Shown here: piece by piece, positions 1 to 5,379 of the stretch
Position numbering within the stretch: the first letter of the stretch is position 1
Layout: each line of letters opens with the position of its first letter
Assembly: GCA_018971455.1 (NCBI GenBank)
Contig: JAGXAV010000112.1
Location: 1-6,713, forward strand
Length of the DNA: 6,713 bases
Direction of reading: 5' to 3'
Origin: Rhodospirillales bacterium
GTDB lineage: Bacteria > Pseudomonadota > Alphaproteobacteria > Acetobacterales > Acetobacteraceae
Notes under the pieces: model-generated
What the model was told of the DNA's origin: nothing
The model's input: the letters and a program-made list of their open reading frames with translations, nothing else
Database searches by the model: none
Program-made: the position numbers and the translations under genes

Positions 1-821
1 AGGCAGACCAGGCCGGCCCGGTGCCGGCAGTAGAGAAAGCGCCGGTCCCGATTGCGGCACCGCCTGCCAAGGAAGCTCCGAAGCAGAAGCCGATCGAGGC
101 GCCGCCGCCGCCCCCGCCGCCACCTCCGCCACCGCCGCCGCCACCGCCTACTCCAGCGGTCACGCCGCCGCCGACGCCTGCGCCGCCGCCCCCGCCGCCG
201 ACACCGGCGCCAACTCCGGCACCCCCGCCGCCGACGCCGGCTCCGCCCGCGCCGCCGACGCCGCCGGTACCGCAGCCTCCCCTGCCATTGCCGCCGCCGC
301 CAGTGCCGCCCCCCCCGGCGCCGCCGAGCAGCACGAGCCAGCCCAACCCGAGCAAGAACGCCGTCGCCGACACCCACTCGCTCGACAACACGCTGGAGAA
401 GCTGCGCGCGTTGCAGAAGCAGACCGAGCCGCCAAAGGCGCGCGCCAATCCGCTCAAGGGTGGAGCCCCGACGGTCGGCGGCAGCACACACGGCGATATC
501 ACGGCAACGCTCAGCGTCGCCCAGCGCGGCGCCATCGGCGACAAGGTGCGCGAATGCTGGACCAAGGATGCAGGGGCGCTCAACGCCGACAAATTGCAGG
601 TTCTGTTGACCGTAACCCTGGACCGCGCCGGCACGGCACGCATTGTCGAGGTCGCCGATGCCGACCGTGCCCGCGTGGAGAGCGATCCGGTCCTGCGCGC
701 CTTTTTCGAGCGGGCCCGCCGCGCCGTGCTCGATCCGCGCTGCGGTGACAATCTTGTGCCGCCCGACAAGCTCGCCCAGACAGGCCAGCCGTCGCGACTC
801 ACCTTCCGGTTCAGCCCTTGA
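1..821 (+). CDS. tolA: TolA, C-terminal part (5' end outside window)
   Basis: This is the inner-membrane-anchored component of the Tol-Pal envelope machine; it transmits TolQR proton-motive energy across the periplasm to TolB and Pal. The frame is open to the left edge (first full codon at 3), so the GTG at 21 is internal and the N-terminal membrane anchor is not visible. From about 33 to 326 the protein is dominated by Pro with Ala and Thr, including 16 consecutive prolines (102-149). A short Ser/Asn-rich linker and a helical segment (LDNTLEKLRALQKQ) follow, then the C-terminal domain from about 495. That domain matches the alphaproteobacterial TolA type: RECW (Cys at 555), a beta-strand LLTVTLDRAGTARIVEV, and DPRCGDNLVPPDKL (Cys at 741), ending LTFRFSP. 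The two cysteines could form a disulfide. A TonB-family protein is the alternative, but the C-terminal motifs and the directly following tolB and pal favour TolA. Confidence 0.88.
   Translation, partial: ADQAGPVPAVEKAPVPIAAPPAKEAPKQKPIEAPPPPPPPPPPPPPPPPTPAVTPPPTPAPPPPPPTPAPTPAPPPPTPAPPAPPTPPVPQPPLPLPPPPVPPPPAPPSSTSQPNPSKNAVADTHSLDNTLEKLRALQKQTEPPKARANPLKGGAPTVGGSTHGDITATLSVAQRGAIGDKVRECWTKDAGALNADKLQVLLTVTLDRAGTARIVEVADADRARVESDPVLRAFFERARRAVLDPRCGDNLVPPDKLAQTGQPSRLTFRFSP
99..326 (+). repeat. Proline-codon low-complexity tract in tolA
   Basis: Almost every codon here is CCN, with interspersed Ala and Thr codons. It contains an unbroken run of 16 Pro codons at 102-149 and later shorter runs of PPP to PPPPPP. 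Synonymous codons are mixed (CCG, CCC, CCA, CCT), so the tract is not a pure trinucleotide repeat. It encodes the periplasmic spacer that in enterobacterial TolA is an Ala/Lys/Glu-rich helix. Repeats of this sort are prone to slippage and length variation. Confidence 0.9.
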
Positions 822-844
822 ACCCCCCGGGTTCAACCCTTGAA
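808..844 (+). repeat. 15-nt direct repeat spanning the tolA stop
   Basis: The 15 bases at 808-822 (GGTTCAGCCCTTGAA) recur at 830-844 with one change (GGTTCAACCCTTGAA), an offset of 22 nt. The first copy encodes the last codons and the TGA stop of tolA. The second lies in the tolA-tolB gap, in a different frame, and creates the TTG at 840 that could be mistaken for a tolB start. It looks like a small local duplication. Confidence 0.8.
818..836 (+). other. Short hairpin over the tolA stop codon
   Basis: TTGAACCC (818-825), loop CCC (826-828) and GGGTTCAA (829-836) form a perfect 8-bp stem that includes the tolA TGA (819-821). There is no T-tract, so it is unlikely to be a terminator. It may be only a by-product of the overlapping direct repeat. 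Confidence 0.5.
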
Positions 845-862
845 GCAGCCTCTGAAAAATGC

Positions 863-868
863 AGGTGA
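863..868 (+). promoter_or_regulatory. Ribosome binding site deciding the tolB start
   Basis: AGGTGA at 863-868 matches the anti-Shine-Dalgarno sequence. Tandem ATGs follow at 870 and 873. Seven bases separate AGG from the ATG at 873 but only four from the ATG at 870, so 873 fits better. No comparable site precedes the TTG at 840. Confidence 0.65.
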
Positions 869-872
869 CATG

Positions 873-2273
873 ATGTTCAACACCGTTTCCCTCCTCGATC
901 AGAGCCTTGGCCGCCGTGGGCTGGCCGGCGTCGCGGCCAGTCTGCTCGCAGCACCCGCGGCCTTCGCGCAAAACCAACCGACGGCCGGCACCGGCGCGGC
1001 CGGCGCAACCGCTGTGATCGACGTCAACCGCGCGCGCACGGACCCGATCCCGATCGCCATTCCCGTGCTCTCCGGCGCCTCCGGCGACGCGGAACGCCTC
1101 GGTCGGGACATTGCCGGCGTCATCACCAACAATCTCGGCAGATGCGGTCTTTTCCGCCCGATCGACCCGCAGGCCTTCATCGGTGGAGCCGCCGCCCCGG
1201 CTGCCGCGGTGCCGAACTTCCAGGACTGGAAGGCAATCGGGGCACAAGCCCTGGTCACCGGCAAGGTGGAGAGCCAGGGCGGCGACAAAGTGCGCGTGGA
1301 GTTTCGCCTTTGGGATGTTCTGCCGCAGGCGCAGATACAGGGCACTGCCTATACCACGACCCTCTCCAACTGGCGGCGCATCGCCCATATCATCAGCGAC
1401 GTGATCTACGAGCGCCTGCTCGGCGAGAAGGGCTATTTCGACACCCGCGTGGTCTATATCGCCGGCACCGGCCCCCGCGACCGGCGTATCAAGCGCCTGG
1501 CGATCATGGACCAGGACGGCGAGAACAATCGTTACCTGACCGATGGCAGCTTCCTCGCCCTGACACCGCGTTTCCATCCAACGCGGGATGAAATTGCCTT
1601 CATGAGCTACGTCAACAACAAGCCGCGTGTGTATTTGTTCAACCTCGGCACCGGGCGGCAGCGCTTGCTGGGCGATTTCGGCGGGATCACCCTCTCGCCG
1701 CGCTTCAGTCCGGACGGCAATAGCGTGATTTTGGCGGAGACGACCAATTCCGGCGGCTCGAACATCTACATCGTCAGCCTCAACGGCGGCGGCGCCCGGC
1801 GGATCACCGATTCGGGCTCGATCGACGTCTCGCCCTGCTTCAGCCCCGACGGCACGCAGATCGTCTTCAATTCCGACCGTGGCGGAGACCAGCAGCTCTA
1901 CATGATGTCGGCCGACGGTTCGGGGGTGAAACGCATCAGCTACGGCCAGGGACGCTACGCAACCCCGGTGTGGTCGCCGCGCGGGGACCTCATCGCCTAC
2001 ACCATGCTCCGGGGCAACACGTTCGCGATCGGCGTCATGCATCCCGACGGGTCGGGCGAGCGCATCCTCTCGGAGAGCTACTACTGCGAAGGACCGACCT
2101 TCGCGCCGAACGGGCGGGTTATCATGTTCTGGCGGGAAACCCCGGCCCACGACAGTCAGGGGCATGGTTTTTCCGCCAAATTGGTCTCAATCGACATCAC
2201 CGGGTTCAACGAGCGCCAGGTGATCACCCCCACCGACGCCTCCGATCCGGCGTGGTCACCGCTATTGACCTGA
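873..2273 (+). CDS. tolB: TolB, periplasmic Tol-Pal beta-propeller protein
   Basis: TolB is the soluble periplasmic partner that binds Pal and is engaged by TolA, helping maintain outer-membrane integrity and constriction. From the ATG at 873 it has 466 residues; alternative starts are 870 and the TTG at 840. Residues 1-32 form a signal peptide with Arg14-Arg15, a mildly hydrophobic core and an AFA|Q cleavage site after Ala32. The N-terminal domain (about 45-205) has the typical IPIAIPVLSG start, the NLGRCGLF element and a DVIYERLLGEKGYF stretch. From about 210 come WD40-like propeller blades marked by repeated FSPDG-type motifs: PRFHPTRDEIAF, PRFSPDGNSVIL, PCFSPDGTQIVF, PVWSPRGDLIAY and PTFAPNGRVIMF, ending DPAWSPLL. 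Length and architecture are usual for the family. The gene starts 51 nt after tolA and is probably co-transcribed with it. Confidence 0.96.
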   Translation: MFNTVSLLDQSLGRRGLAGVAASLLAAPAAFAQNQPTAGTGAAGATAVIDVNRARTDPIPIAIPVLSGASGDAERLGRDIAGVITNNLGRCGLFRPIDPQAFIGGAAAPAAAVPNFQDWKAIGAQALVTGKVESQGGDKVRVEFRLWDVLPQAQIQGTAYTTTLSNWRRIAHIISDVIYERLLGEKGYFDTRVVYIAGTGPRDRRIKRLAIMDQDGENNRYLTDGSFLALTPRFHPTRDEIAFMSYVNNKPRVYLFNLGTGRQRLLGDFGGITLSPRFSPDGNSVILAETTNSGGSNIYIVSLNGGGARRITDSGSIDVSPCFSPDGTQIVFNSDRGGDQQLYMMSADGSGVKRISYGQGRYATPVWSPRGDLIAYTMLRGNTFAIGVMHPDGSGERILSESYYCEGPTFAPNGRVIMFWRETPAHDSQGHGFSAKLVSIDITGFNERQVITPTDASDPAWSPLLT

Positions 2274-2278
2274 GGCCA

Positions 2279-2327
2279 GCGGGTGCAAATCGGCGGAAAC
2301 ATTGTGTTTTCGTCGATTTCTGCCCGC
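2279..2327 (+). other. Long stem-loop in the tolB 3' untranslated region
   Basis: A 14-bp stem pairs AAATCGGCGGAAAC (2287-2300) with GTTTTCGTCGATTT (2306-2319) around the 5-nt loop ATTGT. Two of the pairs are G-U (2293 with 2313, 2296 with 2310). Below a 3-nt internal loop, GCGGG (2279-2283) pairs with CCCGC (2323-2327). The G-U pairs work only in RNA copied from this strand, the strand of tolB. No T-run follows, so a classical intrinsic terminator is not indicated. Roles in 3'-end protection, attenuation or processing between tolB and pal are inferences. Confidence 0.65.
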
Positions 2328-2401
2328 GCAGGTTATTGACCAGGCTCAAGTCAAGGGGGTATGCGCTGAGCGTGTTGTGTGACGCCCACGGCGCATCGGG
2401 G

Positions 2402-2430
2402 TTTCCCTCGAGGCGGCGTGAGCGTAGAAT
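2402..2430 (+). promoter_or_regulatory. Weak sigma-70-type promoter candidate upstream of pal
   Basis: TAGAAT (2425-2430) matches the -10 consensus at five of six positions. A poor -35 (TTTCCC, 2402-2407) lies 17 nt upstream. A second candidate combines a good -35, TTGACC (2336-2341), with a mediocre TATGCG (2360-2365) 18 nt downstream. Either would give pal its own transcript, which fits the 232-bp gap and the hairpin behind tolB. Apart from these signals and the hairpin, 2274-2505 holds nothing I recognise. Confidence 0.3.
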
Positions 2431-2505
2431 GACCGTTACTTGGCTATGACTTATCCGCCCGTCCGGGCATCACCGCTGCTCTCCACTTCCAGGGACGCAA
2501 CTGCA

Positions 2506-2970
2506 ATGAACATCAAAATTCTGGGCGCTTTCGCCGGCGTGGCGCTGCTGGCGGCGTGCTCCTCGGCCACCCCGACGCCGGCTCCCGCCGCCGCCGTGTC
2601 CGCCGGCCCGACCCCCGGCAGCCAGGAAGATCTGGTTGCCAATGTCGGCGACCGTATCTTCTTTGCCTTCGACAAGTCGGCCGTGACCGCCGACGCCAAG
2701 GCAACGCTGGACAAGCAGGCTACCTGGCTCGCCAAGTATCCGCAGAACAACGTGCAGATCGCCGGTAACTGTGACGAGCGTGGCACCGAGGAATACAACA
2801 TCGCTCTCGGCCAGCGCCGCGCGAGCGCCGACCGCGACTATCTGGTCGCCCGTGGCGTTGCCGCCTCGCGCATCACGACGATCAGCTACGGCAAGGATCG
2901 CCCGGTTGCCCTCGGCTCGAACGAGCAGGCCTGGGCGCAGAACCGCAACGCCATCACCTCGGTGAAGTAA
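2506..2970 (+). CDS. pal: Pal, peptidoglycan-associated outer-membrane lipoprotein
   Basis: Pal anchors the outer membrane to peptidoglycan and cycles between cell-wall binding and TolB. The 154-residue product starts at the ATG at 2506, preceded by AGGGA at 2491. The same frame extends upstream to a TTG at 2440, but only the ATG at 2506 puts a lipoprotein signal at the N-terminus. Residues 1-17 are the signal and LLAAC is the lipobox with Cys18; Ser19 is compatible with outer-membrane sorting. A Pro/Ala-rich tether (21-38) leads to an OmpA-like domain (about 48-154) with IFFAFDKSAV, CDERGTEEYNIALGQRRA and ISYGKDRPVALG. Asp90 and the Arg104/105 region correspond to the diaminopimelate-binding residues of the family. 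Oddities are Asn88, where His is usual (GHCDERGT), and a C-terminus NRNAITSVK instead of the common NRRAV ending. Confidence 0.96.
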   Translation: MNIKILGAFAGVALLAACSSATPTPAPAAAVSAGPTPGSQEDLVANVGDRIFFAFDKSAVTADAKATLDKQATWLAKYPQNNVQIAGNCDERGTEEYNIALGQRRASADRDYLVARGVAASRITTISYGKDRPVALGSNEQAWAQNRNAITSVK

Positions 2971-2989
2971 TCCACTTGGCGTTGTAATC

Positions 2990-3012
2990 CCTCATCCAGC
3001 GATTGGATGGGG
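2990..3012 (+). other. Stem-loop just after pal
   Basis: CCTCATCCA (2990-2998) pairs with TGGATGGGG (3004-3012) around the loop GCGAT. The stem is 9 bp with one U-G pair. No T-run follows. It lies 19 nt after the pal stop and just ahead of the stronger terminator-like hairpin, so the two may act together to end or protect the pal transcript. Confidence 0.5.
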
Positions 3013-3019
3013 GCCGCGA

Positions 3020-3064
3020 GCGAAAACGGGACCGGCAGCCATAAGGCTGCCGGTTTCGCTTTGT
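3020..3064 (+). terminator. Probable intrinsic terminator after pal
   Basis: ACCGGCAGCC (3031-3040) and GGCTGCCGGT (3045-3054) form a perfect 10-bp stem with loop ATAA, followed by the T-rich stretch TTCGCTTTGT. Alternatively, TTTCGC (3054-3059) can pair with GCGAAA (3020-3025), lengthening the stem across a 6-nt bulge. The U-tract is interrupted, so termination may be partial. It would separate, or attenuate between, pal and cpoB. Confidence 0.65.
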
Positions 3065-3110
3065 ACGCTGCCGGCTTAAATATGGTTCTCAACGGCCGAG
3101 GGAGTTTGGC

Positions 3111-3983
3111 ATGAGGCGTGGTCCGGCATTTCTGCTCGTATTCGGGCTCGGCGCAGCATTGCTGCACGCCGCCCCTGCGGCAGCGCAGATCGACAGCCGC
3201 GAGGGCATCGCTCTGCACAACGAAATCCTCAAGCTACGCGCCGACCTTGACGATTTGCGTGCCCGCCTTGGCCGCGGTGGCGGCAGTGGCGGCTCGATGC
3301 TGGGAAGCGCCGCCGCTCCGCCCCCCGCTCATTCGGGCGCAGGCTCGGACATCACGGCCTCATTGCTCGACAGGGTGAACCGGCTTGAGGACGAGGTGCG
3401 CAGCCTGCGTGGCAAGCTCGATGAAACCAACAACGCCCTGCAGCAGCAGAATGCCGACCTGACGAAGCAGATTGGCGACCTGAGCTTCCGCCTCGACAAT
3501 GGTGCCGGCACGGCGTCCCCACCCGCGCCGGCGCCCACGCTCAGCCCCGCGCCCGCCCCTCTCGGCGGCGGGCCGGCCAAACCGCTAGCCCCGGCGCGGC
3601 GGACGCCCGAGCTTGCTATGCAGGAGGGCAATGCCGCGCTTGCCCGGCGCGATTACGCCATCGCCGAGCGCGACGCGCGCGAGGTCCTGGCCGGCCCCCG
3701 GACACCGCGGAGCATCGACGCGCAATTCCTGCTCGCTCAGGCAATGGCAGGTCGCAAGGACTACCAGGGCGCTGCTGTCGCCTATGACGACACCTACAAT
3801 CGCAGCCGCACCGGCCCGCACGCCCAGGATTCCCTGCTCGGGATCGCCACCTCACTGACGGCAATCAACGAGAAGCGCGCCGCCTGTGCCACGCTCGACA
3901 AGCTGAAAGCCGAGTTCCCCTCGCCGCGCCGGGATCTGCTGGGGCCCATCGCTGCCACGCGCCGTAGCGCTGGTTGCCGCTGA
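3111..3983 (+). CDS. cpoB: CpoB/YbgF, Tol-Pal-associated coiled-coil TPR protein
   Basis: CpoB is a periplasmic protein that, in E. coli, binds TolA and coordinates Tol-Pal with PBP1B peptidoglycan synthesis at the septum. The 290-residue product starts at an ATG 6 nt after a strong GAGGGAG (3098-3104). Residues 1-25 are a signal peptide ending AAA|Q. Two heptad-like segments follow: about 31-53 (LHNEILKLRADLDDLRARL) and about 81-128 (LLDRVNRLEDEVRSLRGKL and onward). A Gly/Ser/Pro linker separates them and a Pro/Ala-rich linker follows (about 131-165). The C-terminal half (about 166-275) has three TPR-like helical pairs: QEGNAALARRDYAIAE, AQFLLAQAMAGRKDYQGA and ALAYDDTYNRS-type helices up to LDKLKAEFP. 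This matches the usual CpoB layout, slightly longer than the roughly 260 residues of E. coli. It lies behind pal but beyond a probable terminator; an AT-rich TTAAATAT at 3076-3083 is the only hint of a local promoter. Confidence 0.93.
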   Translation: MRRGPAFLLVFGLGAALLHAAPAAAQIDSREGIALHNEILKLRADLDDLRARLGRGGGSGGSMLGSAAAPPPAHSGAGSDITASLLDRVNRLEDEVRSLRGKLDETNNALQQQNADLTKQIGDLSFRLDNGAGTASPPAPAPTLSPAPAPLGGGPAKPLAPARRTPELAMQEGNAALARRDYAIAERDAREVLAGPRTPRSIDAQFLLAQAMAGRKDYQGAAVAYDDTYNRSRTGPHAQDSLLGIATSLTAINEKRAACATLDKLKAEFPSPRRDLLGPIAATRRSAGCR

Positions 3984-3995
3984 AAAGCGACGGGC

Positions 3996-5264
3996 GTGGG
4001 GCCCATCACGCCGCACGCCTTTGCCGCCCTGATCGAGGCATTGGGGCCATTCGAGCCGCGGCCACGCCTTGCCGTGGCCGTCTCTGGCGGCGCCGACAGC
4101 CTGGCGCTGGCCGTGTTGGCCGATCAGTGGGCGCGGCGGCGTGACGGCGTAGTTATTGCCTTGATCGTCGATCACCAATTGCGCACCGGCTCGGCCGCCG
4201 AGGCGGCCGCCACAATGGCGCGACTCGAGGGGCGGGGAATCGCGGCGAGGCTCCTGCACCTGCACGGTCTGGAACGCGGGCCGGGCCTCGCGGCGCGTGC
4301 CCGGGCCGCACGCTATGACGCCCTTGAGACTGCTTGTGGCGATGCCGGCATCGTTCATCTGCTGCTCGGCCACCACGCTGCCGACCAGGCAGAGACCGTG
4401 ACCATGCGTCTGTTGGGCCGCAGCGGCCCAGATGGGCTGGCGGGCATGGCGAGGGTCGTCGAGACAACCGCTCTTCGCCGACTGCGTCCCCTTCTTGCGA
4501 CCTCGCCCGCGAGCCTCCGTGCGACCCTGCGCGCGGAGCGGCTGGAATGGGTCGAAGACCCATCCAATGCTGACCCGGCCGCCTTGCGCGCCCGACTGCG
4601 TCGCCTGCGTCACGATGCGGGCGGCGACGGTCCGGTGACGCGGGCTGCGGTAAAAGCCGCCGCCATCCGCGCAAAACGTCGCGCCGCAGCCGAGGAAGCA
4701 CGTGCCGCGACGCTTGCCCAACGGGCCGAGATGCACCCGGAGGCCTATGCCTTGCTTTCCCCCGGTCCGATCGAGGCAGAAGCGCTGGCGAGGTTGTTTG
4801 CCCTGCTGGCCGGGGCCTCTTACCTGCCTTCGCTGGAGCGCATCGCGGCCATTGCGGCAGCGCCCCGTCCGACGACGCTGGGCGGTGTGCGCGTGTTGCC
4901 GGCAGGGCGGCTGGCACCAGGCCACTGGCTTCTCGTGCGCGAAGCCGCGGCGATGGGCCCGCCTATCCCGGCGCGGCGCGGCAGCATCTGGGATGGCCGC
5001 TTCCGCCTGCGCATTGACGTACCCGGGGCCAGCATCGGGGCGCTTGGAGTAGACGCCGCCAGGGTGCGCCAGCTGAGCCGGCTCCCCGCGGCGGTGCTCG
5101 CGACGCTGCCGGCTTTCCGCCGGAACGGCCGCCTGATCGGCGTGCCCCACTTGAACTACCAGGGGGAGCTGCCCCAGGGACCAGACAGCGTTGTCTTCCA
5201 CCCCCCCTTCCCCGCAGCCGGCGCGCCTTTCGGGTCCGGCAGCCCCGCGCAAGTCGGTTCTTGA
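3996..5264 (+). CDS. tilS: TilS, tRNA(Ile)-lysidine synthase
   Basis: TilS uses ATP and lysine to convert the wobble cytidine of tRNA-Ile2 (CAU anticodon) to lysidine, so the tRNA reads AUA and is charged with isoleucine. It is an essential cytoplasmic enzyme. The 422-residue product starts at a GTG 12 nt after the cpoB stop. It is the first start codon in a frame that continues that of cpoB, and no strong ribosome site is visible, which suggests translational coupling. The N-type PP-loop ATPase motif is SGGADS (residues 30-35). Other family marks are VDHQLR (58-63), RARAARY (101-107), LGHHAADQAET (124-134), RPLL (164-167) and WVEDPSN (185-191). The C-terminal half (about 210-422) is Ala/Arg-rich and poorly conserved, as usual for alphaproteobacterial TilS. 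The last 20 or so residues are Pro/Gly/Ser-rich and likely disordered. Confidence 0.95.
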   Translation: MGPITPHAFAALIEALGPFEPRPRLAVAVSGGADSLALAVLADQWARRRDGVVIALIVDHQLRTGSAAEAAATMARLEGRGIAARLLHLHGLERGPGLAARARAARYDALETACGDAGIVHLLLGHHAADQAETVTMRLLGRSGPDGLAGMARVVETTALRRLRPLLATSPASLRATLRAERLEWVEDPSNADPAALRARLRRLRHDAGGDGPVTRAAVKAAAIRAKRRAAAEEARAATLAQRAEMHPEAYALLSPGPIEAEALARLFALLAGASYLPSLERIAAIAAAPRPTTLGGVRVLPAGRLAPGHWLLVREAAAMGPPIPARRGSIWDGRFRLRIDVPGASIGALGVDAARVRQLSRLPAAVLATLPAFRRNGRLIGVPHLNYQGELPQGPDSVVFHPPFPAAGAPFGSGSPAQVGS

Positions 5265-5271
5265 GGTTGGG

Positions 5272-5304
5272 GATGCGAAAACCGCGGCGAGACCCTATGT
5301 TAGG
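5272..5304 (+). promoter_or_regulatory. Possible RpoH-type promoter upstream of ftsH
   Basis: CCTATGTTAG (5294-5303) fits the -10 form reported for alphaproteobacterial heat-shock promoters (C-Y-TAT-N-T-NN-G). The -35 is weak: at the expected 17-18 nt spacing the sequence reads GATG or ATGC instead of CTTG. A true CTTG occurs at 5260-5263, but 30 nt away. ftsH is a heat-shock gene in several bacteria, so a promoter in this 115-bp gap is reasonable, but this site is a weak candidate. Confidence 0.3.
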
Positions 5305-5369
5305 CGGGCAGGTCGGTTGTCTGGCTGGCGTCCGGATCCTGTGTAACGACATATCGGCCGTCTTGGGCC

Positions 5370-5375
5370 AAGGAA
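5370..5375 (+). promoter_or_regulatory. Ribosome binding site deciding the ftsH start
   Basis: AAGGAA at 5370-5375 precedes tandem ATGs at 5377 and 5380. Only the second leaves workable spacing (4 nt rather than 1), and it yields the family-typical N-terminus [11 protein letters not shown]. Confidence 0.7.
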
Positions 5376-5379
5376 CATG

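Noticed and set aside
21..23. GTG at 21 as the start of the first gene
   Set aside because: The frame stays open to the window edge, and a protein starting there would lack the membrane anchor that TolA and TonB proteins need. It is an internal codon of a truncated gene.
840..872. TTG at 840 as the tolB start
   Set aside because: It adds 11 residues ahead of a good signal peptide, lacks a ribosome site, and arises within the second copy of a small duplication. ATG at 873 has well-spaced AGGTGA.
1970..2449. Open frame overlapping the tolB end and running into the gap before pal
   Set aside because: It is a shifted-frame shadow of tolB, has no recognisable domain, and has no ribosome site.
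3852..5252. A 466-codon open frame on the minus strand opposite tilS and the end of cpoB
   Set aside because: It is low-complexity (Arg/Gly/Ala/Gln-rich), resembles no family I know, and lies exactly opposite a convincing tilS with all its motifs. Long antisense frames are expected in GC-rich coding DNA.
5362..5372. CTTGGGCCAAG near the ftsH ribosome site as an operator or hairpin
   Set aside because: The arms are only 5 bases around one base, which is too short to call and too tight for a hairpin.
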